From Lutraria lutraria (Eukaryota > Mollusca > Bivalvia > Venerida > Mactridae), in assembly GCA_964023205.1 (NCBI GenBank), contig OZ026835.1, forward strand, positions 23,139,817 through 23,203,816: DNA of 64,000 nt, in the 5' to 3' direction. Both the position numbers and the translations under genes were made by a program. This document shows positions 36,290 through 47,534 of the stretch, one piece after another. The stretch's first letter is position 1; each line of letters begins with the position of its first letter. Below the pieces are notes generated by a model. The model made no database searches. It was not told the origin of the DNA and worked only from the letters and a program-made list of their open reading frames with translations.

Positions 36290-36482
36290 TATGTGTGAAA
36301 ATATGCGTTCAAATTATTGTGGGGACCTGATTATCACTTCGGATAAGCCATGGTATTAGGATAAGATTATTAGGATAATCGAGGTTTACTTACATTGAAA
36401 CATATAGAGGGAAAATCGGGATCAAAATTTCTCATTTCGGATTTTCAGATATTCCGAGTTCGGATAATCGGGGTTTTACTGT
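36290..36482. mobile_element. Pogo-like MITE, right part
   Basis: It ends TCGGATAATCGGGGTTTTAC then TGTA (36,462-36,482), the complement of a CAGTAAAACCCCGATTATCC terminus typical of pogo/Tigger elements. Several ATTAGGATAA/TTCGGATAA words lie inside. The left terminus was not located. It directly abuts the LINE fragment at 36,483. Confidence 0.6.
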
Positions 36483-38175
36483 ACGACAATGCTTGGTACA
36501 ATCAGCCTACAAAATGTTTTGACTGGTCAAGCTTTAAAATGTATTTTCAAAATGAACAAACATTTGTACAAATTCACGGATTTATCTGTAAAACATAGAT
36601 TAGAACTCTTTGATAAGTTAATAACGCCTATTCTTAATTATGCTAGTCAGGTATGGGTGTTTATACAAGGGAAATCTATTGAGCGTGTTCATTTACAATT
36701 TTGTAAAAGATTACTTGGTGTTAAAAAGAATTTATACACAAAATGATTTTGTTTATGGAGAACTAGGTTGTCTGAATTTGCATACTTTGAGACAAATAAC
36801 TACAGTTGAAATGCAATAGTTCGGATTGCCACGGGAACATACGAAAATTTCAAACTATCACACTTTTCGAAATATCACATCTTTTTGTTTATGAGAAAAA
36901 AGTCTTGAATATTGTGATGACCCCGCCCGTTGAAGAGTGATTTCTACGCGTTTTTATTATGTTTCTGCTCGCACCGAATTTTCTGCGACTGAAAACAGTC
37001 AAAATCGGAACAAGCTGAATTTAATTGTTTACTGGAGTCAAGCTTTGCAAATGATAGCTTAACACACAAGGGAAATAAATCTTTCTCATGAAGTTTATCT
37101 AAAAAATGATAAGCTTCCTTACTTTTCCCGGATTACTTTGCACAAAACAAACAAAATGGCGCCGATTTTTTTTTCATTTTCTCGTCATTTCTTTGGATAT
37201 ATATTTTTGCTAAAAGTGTATATGTGTCTTACACATGAAAACATTTTCCTTGAATAACTATCGAATAAATTGAATAGGTGTGAATAACAGCATACAGTCA
37301 CTTTGAACTTTCGCATCTTTTACTGTGTAAAAACGTATCTGGGGACATCAATTTCATTTTGAACTTTAGCATTTTCGTGCTCCCTAATAAAATATTAATT
37401 ATGTAATATTGGTTTATAAGCTGTTTGGTATTTTCAAGACATTGGTTATGTTAATATATTTTTATCTCCTATCAAACAAAGAATAACTGAACAATTCATT
37501 AAAAACTGGCGGAGTAGATTAAATGAATCAAGTAGAGCTTTATTTTATAAAAACATAGCTAATTTTCAGTTTCAGCCATATTTAGATATTGTAAACATAC
37601 TTAAATTTCTATGTTACTTTTCAAAACTCATAAACTGCATATTGAATCGGGTAGATGGAAAAAACCAAAAGCAACTCTGGTAAATGATAGAATTTGTGTA
37701 ACTTGCAACATTTTAGAAAATGAGTACCAATTTTTTTTGAGTGTGAGTTATATTCTGAACTAAGAAACAATTATATTCCTTTGTATTATAGAAGAAATCC
37801 TAGCATGTTTAAATTAATTGAATTGTTAAATAATGAAAATAGAAACTTAATAAGAAAATTAAACATTCATATCCAAAAGGAAATTTATATAAAAAATAAC
37901 TTAAGATACACCTAAACAATGTTAAGCAATATTTGTTTCGTCTATACAATTATTATTAGTACCCATACATATTGTTTAATAGTCTTGTATTTTGCAAAAA
38001 TGACATTGTGAGTACATTGATTAAAATTTTCATAAGTATAGTGAGGTAAAATTATTTATATATACATATTTATTTTGTAAATGTGAATATATGTATATAT
38101 GTCAATCTGTCACACTGTAAATAGTTGCCGCATGGGTCAAGACCTTCCGGTATTTAAAGAAATAAACTTTGAAAC
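36483..38175 (+). mobile_element. 5'-truncated LINE, copy 3, with an insertion
   Basis: An ORF2 C-terminal fragment (36,489-36,746: KLITPILNYASQVWVF, ERVHLQFCKRLLGVKK) continues past a frameshift to about 36,800. After about 580 bp of foreign sequence it resumes (37,386: KYW...; 37,640: KLHIESGRWKKPK; RICVTCN...ENEYQFF, the zinc-binding tail). The 3' end is TATTTAAAGAAATAAACTTT near 38,170. Heavily decayed. Confidence 0.82.
36803..37385. mobile_element. Insertion inside LINE copy 3
   Basis: About 580 bp separates adjacent pieces of the LINE ORF2. Both ends carry ACGAAAAT/AAAGTTCAAA-type words in opposite orientation (GGGAACATACGAAAATTTCA on the left; complement of GGGAGCACGAAAATGCTAAA on the right). 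This suggests a DNA element with subterminal repeats. It also holds an AAAATGGCGCCG word (37,153). Exact ends uncertain. Confidence 0.5.
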
Positions 38176-39012
38176 AGAATCTATCACAATGTTCAATTTA
38201 CTTTTATCATGTTAGTATTTTTCAGATGAACAAAATCGTGATATCACAAAACTATTATGAACTAACAACACAGGAGCTATGTTCAACAACTTCCATTTCA
38301 ACATGACTACAAGAACTTGTCGATTGATTGTACACATAACGCTACCTAATATTAAAGCTATAATTTAACAGTATTGAGTCCATGTGTGAAAGGCCACTAT
38401 ACTGTTTAGCCTGGAGCCCTTACCTTCATATTTCCCTCAAGAGGGTTTTTGTGGTTAGGTAGCCACCATTGCTTACAGTTGAGGACTCAATACTTTGATA
38501 TTTGACTTTGAATCACACAATTATCAGTTTTATCAATTTAATTGTAATCATTACACTACCAAATACTAAAGCCTATATCCTATTTGTTGTTTGTTGTTTC
38601 TTTGTCCTGTAAGTTGTGATTAGTGAATAATTGATTTACTCCCGACACTAAAGGAGGAAGTATTGTTTGACCATATAAACTATATAGATCATCCAGCAAA
38701 AATATACAACACAAAAAAAACAATCCTCTGAGTAAAGGCTTAAGCTATAACATTATTATTACTCATGACTAAACACATGGTGCTGAAAAACTGCTATGTT
38801 GCTTAATAAAAATGCTAATCTTGAAGTAAATCTTGCATTATTTACAAACACATGACCAAAAATGTTTGAAATATGCATAATTTATTTCTGAATCAGACTC
38901 AAAGTAAAAAATTCCCAGACCTAGAAAATTTCTAGCAATGCAATATTGCAAATACAAGAAATATTACAATATGGATTCTTAGATGAAAATCTATTACACT
39001 ATTACAGATCGT
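38176..39012. other. Unassigned spacer
   Basis: No gene or repeat recognised. Confidence 0.4.
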
Positions 39013-39197
39013 TTACTGTTAAACCTGTCTACAAAGACCACCCTTGAGAGAAAGACATATTATGGTCTTTACTGACAGGTTGGGTTTCTTTCGAGGTCAT
39101 CTTGTTCTAAATAATCAATGAGGAATTTTAAAACACTGCCCATTATTCACAGGGTGACCTATTATCGAAGATTGCCACCAACACAGGTTTGAATGTG
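39013..39197. mobile_element. Pogo/Tc1-type MITE, 'CAAACCTGT' family, copy 2
   Basis: The termini ACTGTTAAACCTGTCTACAA and the complement of ACATTCAAACCTGTGTTGG are inverted. The body has the ACCACCC, TTTACTGACAGGTT and CAGGGTGACC blocks shared with 3,567-3,733 and 45,121-45,297. Confidence 0.75.
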
Positions 39198-39261
39198 TAT
39201 CCTAGGCTGGTAAAGACATGTTGTGTTGCCTTCACAGACAAATTGTCATCATTTGCAGATG

Positions 39262-39750
39262 GCATATAGCAAAAACATCACTGAAACTGCTCAGGAAATA
39301 ATGCATAAAATAAACAACACATACCTGGAGACCAACAGTAGAGTGCCTTGACCCAGTCATGGTACAGCATCCGAGACGTGTCTACTCGACTCGTCTTCTT
39401 CATCCTGAAATTGAAAGCGTTCGCTGTATATCTGGTAAAAGCATCTTATTGTGTTGCAAATATGTATCATCACAGATAGAATTACAAAAGAATCACCAGA
39501 ATTTAAGTAGCACTGAAATTCAAGAAAACATGAAAACTATTCACGACCATTAGACTTCACAGAGAACTGGACTCCATTTGTTAAAAGTGGTATATAGCAA
39601 AAACATCACTGAAGCTGCTCAGGAAATAATGCACAAAATGCATAAAATAAACAACACATACCTGGAGGCGGACAGTAGAGTGCCTCGACTCAGTCACGGT
39701 ACAGCATCCGAGACATGTCAACTTGACTCGTCTTCTTCATCCTGAAATTG
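39262..39750 (-). repeat. Tandemly duplicated exon-like segment
   Basis: Two copies of a segment of about 160 bp (39,262-39,420 and 39,586-39,750). On the minus strand each has an acceptor TTTCAATTTCAG, an 80-nt block starting GATGAAGAAGACGAGTC, and a donor CAG|GTATGT. In one frame the copy near 39,327-39,410 is open (MKKTSRVDTSRMLYHDWVKA). The copy near 39,663-39,745 has TGA where the first has TGG. It lies upstream, in the same orientation, of the acidic exon array at 32,880-35,580; a link is only a possibility. Confidence 0.4.
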
Positions 39751-39764
39751 AAACATAAATGACT

Positions 39765-40210
39765 TAAAGTCAATTTTGATTTCACCTATCAATCTGCAAA
39801 CACCACACAACCTAGCTTAAGTATGTACTGTGCATAGCCCTCCATTGGTAAAACAGAAATCCAAGAATATAAAGCAAAATATTCTATTTAACAGCCAACA
39901 AAAACTTATACATAAAGAAACTACTCACAACAAATCCATAGTCCAATGAATTCACTTTTTAAACAATTAAACAGCTAAATCTTAAAATTATTTTAAATGT
40001 TTCAGAGTGCAATATATTTCTTTACACAGCCAATATGAATAACCTAATCATGTTTACCTCCAAAAAATATTTGAATCTGATTGGACAATTCTCTCTGTGT
40101 CTGCCAATGAATGGCATGGTTACAACATCATGGATGACAGTGTGTAAAATATAGCCAATGAAATTCTATGTTGTAAAAGTAAATCATGTCTCAATACAAA
40201 CACAAATACC
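39765..40210. repeat. Duplicated segment E, intact copy
   Basis: About 445 bp present again in pieces at 49,921-49,985 and 51,361-51,760 with about 90% identity. It includes TTGATTTCACCTATCAATCT, CTGTGCATAGCCC and CTGTCTGCCAATGAATGG-like text. In this copy CCTAGCTTAA and GTATGTACTG are adjacent, so it records the state before the insertions in the other copy. No reading frame recognised. Confidence 0.85.
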
Positions 40211-40428
40211 TTTAAGGCACAAAATGTACTGTTAGGATCAAACATAAGTGTGAATTTCATACAAAGCAAAAAATTTAATATGGTAATCTGCATATTTCAG
40301 CCCCATGTATTTCTGATTAAAGCCAAAATAAGGCTTAAAATTGGTAATACTTTCTATGTACAAAGAATCTCAAAAGACTTAGATATTAAGATAGCCCAAA
40401 ATGGTACAGAAGGGACCTGTATCTGATG

Positions 40429-40614
40429 TCAGGTCACCGTTCCTTCTTTGAGAAATAAGCAACTGAAAATGCTATTTAGTACTTTGTCCTCCGTACAAAA
40501 TACCAAATATTGCTTTCGTTTAAATTTCCTGAACAATTCCAAAAACTCTTCGTCAATCATCGGAAGTATGCACAAAATTCTCCGGAAAGTGACGGAGATA
40601 CAGTCGGAATACAT
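40429..40614 (-). CDS. Unrecognised 61-codon open frame
   Basis: It starts at an ATG in a locally more GC-rich segment (TTCCGACTGTATCTCCGTCA) and contains IDEEFLELFRKFKRKQY, a plausible amphipathic helix. It could be a first coding exon of a minus-strand gene running into the exon-like blocks at 39.7-31 kb, but no donor site can be chosen with confidence. Confidence 0.15.
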   Translation of the reverse strand: MYSDCISVTFRRILCILPMIDEEFLELFRKFKRKQYLVFCTEDKVLNSIFSCLFLKEGTVT

Positions 40615-40767
40615 TTAGCGCCGTATTTGTAAACAAACTGGGCTTGTTATGTCAATCTTCAAGGAAAGATTATTTAACATATATGACAGTTTGCATGTGT
40701 TTTAATCACAAATTGTGTTTATTATTTATCAGTCTTGAAATCAGTATCACAGATTTGTGTTTTCTAT

Positions 40768-43700
40768 ATGACAGACAGATAGACAGACAGATAATTTTAT
40801 TTAGACTTGTACATGGTACATCATCTACATACATATATACAAACATAAACTATCAACGTAATTTACAATTAAACGATAAAATTAACAAAATTGGACATAA
40901 CTTTTTTAAACAAAGAATCATACACAAGTTGCACAAATATATATAGGTAATGGAGATGAACATAATTTATCTTTCAACATAAGTATAATATTAGAACGAA
41001 TTTTTAATGCAATTTTAACATACAATGATATATTAATTAACTCTGATTTATCAACATTGCTTAACAATTGTAAATATTTCTGTACAGAAGGTTTAACATA
41101 ATATATTTTTTGGATATATTTATGCCTGATTTCAGAATAACAAGGACATATACACATAAAATGATACTCGTCTTCAATATCATTAGAATTACAATAAATA
41201 CAGTGTCTTTCATTTCAAGGTTTGTTGTCATTAGCAAATCTACCTGTTTGTATTCGTAACGGATGAACAGACATGCGTAGTCTACAAAAGTATATTCTAA
41301 AAGATTTTGGTAAAATATCAAGATACATTTCATAACCAAAAGCTGGTTTAAAAAATTTATAAAGATCCATCATAGTACTTTTATTAACAATGTTCAACCA
41401 CTCTTGTTTATACGATTCAATAACCTGCATCTTAAAAACTAAAGGGAAAGACTTATTATTAATATTATGCACATTATCAAACATATCTGCAAAATCATAA
41501 TCAATTAACATTTTCTTGACATTATATACCCAGTAAATACAACCTTTATTACAATTGTCTACTGCTTGTTTATATACATAGCTTAATAGAATATTATCAC
41601 TAGACTGAATTTTTAACCAATATATTTTATGATACTTACATATCTATTAACAAATAACGGGTAGCGTCCTAATTCACCATACACAAATGCATTACATGTC
41701 GTTTGTTTTACATTTAACAACCTTTTTAAAAACTTTAAATGCAGTCTTTCTATTTCTTTAGATTTTGTATAACCCCAAACTTCAGACCCATAACTTATAA
41801 TAGAACTAACAAACGCATCAAATAATTGACAAAATGTCCGGGGCTTTAAATCAAACTCTTTACACTTAATAAATAATACATTCAAGGCTTTCAATCCTTT
41901 CCCAACTAAATATTCTTGGTTCAGGTTAAAACTACCGGTGTAATTAAATACTACACCTAAATAATTAAAATCATTAACAACTTCTAACAACTGTCCATTA
42001 TAAGTCCAACGTTCCGACTGCAATAATCTGCCACGTTTTCGAAAAACCATAATTTTTGTCTTATCTATATTCACCTGTAATCCCCAATGGTTACAATAAG
42101 TATACAAATTATCTAAATGTTTTTGAATTTCAGTTGGTGTTTTGCCTAAAATGGCCATGTCATCTGCAAATAACAGTAATAGAATAATAATATCATCAAG
42201 TAAGAGACCACAGTTAACATCATTTTGTAAATATAATTCTAGATCCTCAACAAAGATGGAAAATAATAAAGGAGACATAACTTCCCCTTGGCGTAAACCA
42301 ACAGAATATGAAAAATAGTCTGAAAATGAAGAAAAAGACTTAACACATGATTTTACATTATTATACATATCTCTAACAATTCGCAATATTTTGCCCTGAA
42401 CTCCAGAATAAAACATTTTCAACCAAAGACCATTTCTATAGATAGAATCAAAACATTTCATCATATCCACAAATACTACATACAAACGTTTATTTTCAAA
42501 CAAATATTTCTGTACTAGTGATTGTAAAATAAATATAGCATCGACAGTGGAACGTCCCTTTCTAAATCCAAATTGTGCGTCCGAAATAGTGTTGTTTTCA
42601 TTACAAATAGTTTCAATTCGTTTATTTAAAATACAAGTAAATAGGTTTGATAGGCAACTAACAAGTGTAATGCCTCTATAATTATTTACATCATCATGAG
42701 AACCCTTTTTGTATAACGGTACAATAATACCAAGTGACCATGCCTCTGGAAAAACTCCCGAGTCAATAATCTTATTAAATATACTACACAAATGTATGGA
42801 TAAAATATCAACAGTTTCTATAAAATATTCATTTAACAAATTGTCACTGCCATACGCTTTGTTCCGCTTCAGTGACTTTACAGCTTTAACAATCTCATCC
42901 ACAGTAATAGGCCTATCAAGTTCAGGATAAATATTATTGGGTAAATCAAAATCATTATTTTCATTAAAAAACTCAGACTCATCATTTTTACAATCAAAAA
43001 CATTTCCGCCTAAATCCTTAAAAAAATCATGAAAAGCATTTAAAGGTATATTTCCAGATTTTTTCTTAGCTCTTAACTTAAAATGTTTCCAAAAATCTTT
43101 TGGTTTCTTACTCTTTAAATCTTCTATTTCTCTCATTTTCTTTCTGTAATTTTCATTTTTCCGAACAATATCTTTATAATGTTTTTTACAATCACACAAA
43201 TAAAGTCTATTTTCATACGACTTATCTAAATTAAACTGATTAAGAGCACGCCTATAACAATTGCGAGCCGTAATACAATCCGAGTCAAACCAGTTTTTGT
43301 TGTGAAAAACATTGTCATTATAACAAACTTGTTCTTTAAAATATTTTTTGGCAAACAATGGATCAGCAACACTTCTAACCACATTCGTAAAATCATTTAT
43401 CATATCATTTATATTCTCTTTATCTAATATATTGACATTGTTTACAATCATATCAAAATTATCTAATTTCTCAATAATGCCCGAGCGAAATTGCTCACGT
43501 AAATTGACATTCCATTTAAATTTAATCTCTTCATGGTCAGGTTTAACAGTAATTACATTATTACAACTCAAACTAAAACTCAATGGAGCATGGTCACTCC
43601 ATTCATTAAAACTATGAATACAGAAGTTATTCAATTGTGAAACATCACTATCATAAGTAAGTAAATAATCTATAACAGAACAACCGTACAAAAATGTATA

Positions 43701-43932
43701 TTGCTGTGTATTGGCCAGTCGACCATTCATGATATGTACACCAGTTGCCTTACATAAATCTAAAAGTTTAACACCATGACTATTATGTGAATTATCCAGT
43801 GAGGCCCGTCCTGTAATATGATCAGGGTAATTATCAATATCATCAGTATTGCAGTTAAAACTATCATGAATAATATAATCACATGAAGAAAATATCTTGT
43901 TTGGGAACCTTATTGTGGCTTTAACATTTGTT
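40768..43932 (-). mobile_element. Nearly intact non-LTR retrotransposon (5'-truncated)
   Basis: A LINE of about 3.1 kb encoding the endonuclease C-terminus, reverse transcriptase and a C-terminal zinc-binding tail. The 3' end on the minus strand is AAATAAAATTATCTGTCTGT with a (CTGTCTAT)-like microsatellite tail (40,768-40,795). The 5' end stops inside the endonuclease, next to the 500-bp MITE at 43,940. Same family as four other copies in the window. The palm FADD and the SPLLF block resemble L1/RTE-like clades more than CR1; the clade is not settled. Confidence 0.9.
40918..41612 (-). pseudogene. LINE ORF2 C-terminal part
   Basis: Continuation of the 41,613-44,006 frame. It has the helical connector (SYKQEWLNIVNKS), LRIQTGRFANDN, and a C-x2-C-x8-H-x4-C zinc-binding tail around EDEYHFMCICPCYSEIRHKY. 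One TGA near 41,215 interrupts it just before the first cysteine pair. Apart from that and the 2-nt gain, the domain is complete. Confidence 0.85.
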
Positions 43933-44006
43933 ACCCATTGCAAGGACATACATGGATTCGCAACTGCTAAAAATAGCTCAAACGATATCGTTCGACGATC
44001 CCACAA
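41613..44006 (-). pseudogene. LINE ORF2: endonuclease C-terminus and reverse transcriptase
   Basis: A 797-codon open frame. The first 25 or so codons derive from the neighbouring MITE, so the apparent ATG is not the element's own. Endonuclease remnant: NSHGVKLLDLC, about residues 75-85; YLLTY near 113; SDHAPLSF near 136. Reverse transcriptase about 380-660: NYRGITLVS, FGFRKGRSTVDAIF, VVFVDMMKCFDS, SVGLRQGEVMSPLLF near 570, catalytic FADD at 613-616, then the thumb (WGLQVNIDKTKIMVF). The frame ends early at a 2-nt gain in an AT run near 41,613-41,620. The protein then continues in another frame down to 40,918. Confidence 0.9.
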
Positions 44007-44439
44007 TGCATTGCTACATACTCGGCAATGTCCGACAGCTGTAATTGGGTGTTTACTAATTTTATTATACTAAAATAACACTTGCAATTGGGCATGGGAA
44101 ATTGGTAAAGGATGCAACAGAATCCTTAAAGATATTGAGATACATTTATAATCCACAAAGTCTAAGTATAAGCATTGAAAACGGCATCAGTCGAACATTT
44201 TAAATTCCAAGATGGCGGACATCTATTATAATCCTTTCGTCTCCGAGATTAAACATTCGGAATACCACGGATATTTTCGCTGTTATTAACATTCGGATTA
44301 TTACGGATATTTTCGTAGTTTCGCTTTTGTAAACAATAGCATGTATTCCCGTTGATTCACGTCTTATTATCGCAGGATTTGATAACTTTAAACTGTTAAT
44401 ACGGAAGTTGCGAATCCATGTATGTATATAAGTCCTTGC
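43940..44439. mobile_element. 500-bp MITE family C, copy 2, with CCATT duplication
   Basis: Terminal repeats GCAAGGACATACATGGATTC... and its inverse ...GAATCCATGTATGTATATAA GTCCTTGC. A 5-bp duplication CCATT lies at 43,935-43,939 and 44,440-44,444. Immediately outside the right duplication another terminus begins (GCAAGGACTTATATACATAT, 44,445-44,464), so 44,413-44,466 folds into a near-perfect hairpin. The body has AAGATGGCGGAC at 44,210, a YY1-type motif with a 26-codon open frame. Copy 1 is at 10,391-10,654. Confidence 0.8.
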
Positions 44440-44466
44440 CCATTGCAAGGACTTATATACATATAC

Positions 44467-45120
44467 AATTAATTAACTTGGGTTTAACTTTACAACCTTA
44501 ATAATTTATTATATCATACAGCACCACCTCCCCAGAGCGGCCCTCTCTTAAACAAGCTCCCTTCAACAATAGAATGATTTTTTCCCACTGCACAATTTAA
44601 CTAATAATTTAACCTCTAGAAAGCAACAACCTTTTAACAACAACATAATTTTGTTACTCAATATAGCATGATAGAGAAATCTCTGATGAATGGATGACTG
44701 AGCTAAAGTCATATTTCTTCTTTCCTTCTGGTGATCTTTGGTTACAGGTTTGACTATATGCATGTACAATAACTTTATTTAAATGATGTAGGCCACTGAC
44801 CCATTACACAGAATTACATACATACAACTTTAGTTTTGTGCGTCAAATAGTAACAAAAGAAAGAAAAAAGTATGCATGCATTTGAAAAGAAGATAATATA
44901 TATTGTAGTTTATGCTGCAGGGAGAATTTAGAATCTATCTTTTCACTGAAACTTTGAGGATGGTGGTAATTGCTGACTTTCTTTAGAATAAAAATTTCCC
45001 AGTCAATTAAGTGGTGTTATAATTTTTTTCATACAAATGTCCAGTCACAATAAACTGGAACATTTTTCTCCAAATATGTCAGTGGATAGATAAAATAAAT
45101 ATCTCAACAAACACACAAAG
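44467..45120. other. Unassigned spacer
   Basis: No supported gene or repeat. Confidence 0.4.
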
Positions 45121-45297
45121 TCAAACCTGTGAACAAAGGCCAGCCATGCGAATAACATAATGTGACCTTTATTGACAGGTGGTCTTTTTTCAGAAGTCTT
45201 TTTTTTCTTAAGATCAATGACAGTTTTTAGAAGACTGGCCATTACTCACAGGGTGGCCTGTATTCAAAGGTGACCACTAACACAGGGTGTACTGTAT
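45121..45297. mobile_element. Pogo/Tc1-type MITE, 'CAAACCTGT' family, copy 3
   Basis: GTCAAACCTGTGAACAAAGG at the left; GGTGACCACTAACACAGGGT GTACTGTA at the right. The interior CCTTTATTGACAGGTGG block is shared with copies at 3,567 and 39,013. The right end TACTGTATA retains the TA-type terminus. Confidence 0.75.
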
Positions 45298-45361
45298 ATC
45301 ATTTGATGGACATTGGAAAGATAAAGCCATGAACATTAGATCCATTTATGAAATGCATATA

Positions 45362-45445
45362 GCCCGCCCGGTTAGGTCAGTGTTAGAGCACTAGTCTACT
45401 GATCAAGTGGTTGTGAGTTCAAACCCTAGGCGAGGCTCACACTAT
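45362..45445 (+). other. tRNA-like SINE head
   Basis: CCCGGTTAGGTCAGTGTTAG (box A region) and GTGAGTTCAAACCCTAGG (box B) at normal spacing make a tRNA-like module. It stands directly before the inverted-repeat arm that starts at 45,452. It may be the head of a SINE whose body is the arm; the right arm at 49,456 lacks such a head. Confidence 0.6.
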
Positions 45446-46469
45446 CTGTGACAAAGGGGTAGGTTCACTTAGGGCCTAAAATGGCCCTGTGCCAGATTTC
45501 CTTGATATTTTGACAGTGTAATATATTGGATGTTTCTTCATCAAAAACATGTTTTCAAATTGTTCTGAAATGAGTATTGTTGCCATAGCAACGAAACTTT
45601 TTTTAAAAATAAAAATGGAAAAACCTCAAAATTTCTGTTCCATGGCCTCAATGTTCTTTTTATTAAGTGTATATAATTGTTCATGTTGACTAAAGTGACA
45701 AGATATTTTTATTCCATGGTTGCTATGGAAACGTGGAAGTCACGTGACTGGGCATAATATAGCGATGTTTCGTGATTATATCGATGATATACGAGTTATT
45801 TTGACAAAATTTATACAGTAGAAAAAATAACATACATATATCAAGAATGTGTGAAGAAATCATTTACGTGACGCTAAAGGTTTTCGTAATATGACGTAAT
45901 TAGTGTGCCCTCCTACATAATTACATCACAGATAATTTCATCAAATATCGAAAGGAAAAAAATCGTAAAAAGGTCTCTGCCGTTCAAAATTAACTGGCAA
46001 ATAAATTTTCAACATCTATTTTCGCAATTACCCTAAAAAATACGGCTAGAAAACACCTTGGTATAACAATAATCGAATATGAAAGTACCATACCACACAC
46101 TACTATCTGTCATCCTCGCCTAGTACCGTTCGAATAACTGGAAATTTAAATATGAAGTCCCACACCCGACACATTTATATTTTGCATATGTGTTGTTTAC
46201 ATTCTGACTGATCATTGTTCAAAGTTTCGTGGTGTCGGTTGGAGGACTTCATATCAAAATATCGAAAAAATGTACGAGGGTGTCATATCAGTTCCCAGCA
46301 AAGTTGGTCGGAATAATTATATTGTTTTGGGTGAATACTGAACGATAGAGGACATGCAATTCAGAATGAATAATAAAACTAGCCTTTACTACATTAGTAA
46401 AGTTCTGTCAAATAAGAAAATCTCCGACAAATCTCCATAGAAGCCTAATAAACCGTTTATCCGATTAAT

Positions 46470-47520
46470 GTATCAATATCCGAATCGCTATCAGTGTTAA
46501 CAAAGGGAGACAAGTCGTTTGTTTACAGACGCAGCGTTCTTTGTACAGCGTCTCGTAATACGGACTGTTCTTGAAGTAATAACTGAAGATAAATCGACGA
46601 ATCAAGTAAGTATTTGATCTCCCTTATGTGATATGTTCATGTGAAAATGATACGAGGTCTATATATGTAAGGTTAAATAGCCTCACTTTGTATGCATACT
46701 GTAGTTCATGATGCCGCGCGCTCAAGACATTCCATTTTGATGACGTAACAATACTTTGTGTCATGCTGTGCAGGGCCGTAGGAAGCGGGGAAGGAATGGG
46801 GCAATAAATTCAATTGTAATGATAATTAAAACTTCAAAAGTGACTTTTCCCCCCCCCCCCCCTGTAAGACTGTTTAAAGCCAAATTACCCCCCCCCCATT
46901 TGAAATTTCTTCTTACAGGCCCGTTGTGACCCAATGCTAGATTCTAATGTTTTAATGCTTTAGCAAATCTAATAATATTTTTTTTATTATCTATTGCATT
47001 TTAGTTTTTATCATACATGTTTGTGAATTGTGTGCAGGTGAAACTAAAATAAATGATGAGTCACTCAGTGATAAAATCCATGGTCTTCACTGGGGTTTGA
47101 ACCCTTGATCCCCAGCACTGTATAGGCACTCAACCATGTCACAAAATAGATAACCCAATAGCAAGGCTGTTGAAATTGGCCAGTATTCCTACAAGTTTTA
47201 ATATTGTATGAAATTGATATGGACTATTGATGCAGTAGTGAGGATACAAAGGAATGTCTACCATTTGTCAGATGTACTGCACTATAGTGAAATTAGTGTT
47301 CATGTTGTTGTCACAGAGGACTATGATGTTTTAACATCATTGTAAAACATGCATAATTTTATAATGGCAGTACTGTATGGATTACAAATATTCATAAACT
47401 CTTTTATAATAGTATCTCAGCATAATTAAATTGCATATATTTGTCTTCTTTCAGAATCATATTATGTTAGTTCAGATGTATATGAAGTGTAAGCAGTTCT
47501 GGGCCTTCTGATAGTTAACT
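46470..47520 (+). other. Possible two-exon non-coding transcript start
   Basis: 46,500-46,605 is locally GC-richer (GACGCAGCGTTCTTTGTACA, GCGTCTCGTAATACGG) and ends in a good donor, CAA|GTAAGTATTT. An acceptor TTGTCTTCTTTCAG at about 47,440-47,453 opens a short segment closed by a second donor-like CTAG|TAAGTATG near 47,520. No long frame follows. This would suit a small non-coding RNA or a 5' UTR, but it is unproven. Confidence 0.25.
47083..47145 (-). other. tRNA-like module inside the 4-kb inverted-repeat region
   Basis: On the minus strand GACATGGTTGAGTGCC (box A) and AAGGGTTCAAACCCCAG (box B, 47,093-47,105) have tRNA spacing; TTTT follows at 47,073-47,076. The T-arm stem GGGG/CCCC region pairs well here; the rest is degenerate. 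Confidence 0.5.
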
Positions 47521-47534
47521 AGTAAGTATGCGTA

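Noticed and set aside
41613..44006. 797-codon frame as a host gene
   Set aside because: Endonuclease, reverse transcriptase and zinc-tail order is that of a LINE ORF2; its first codons come from an adjacent MITE.
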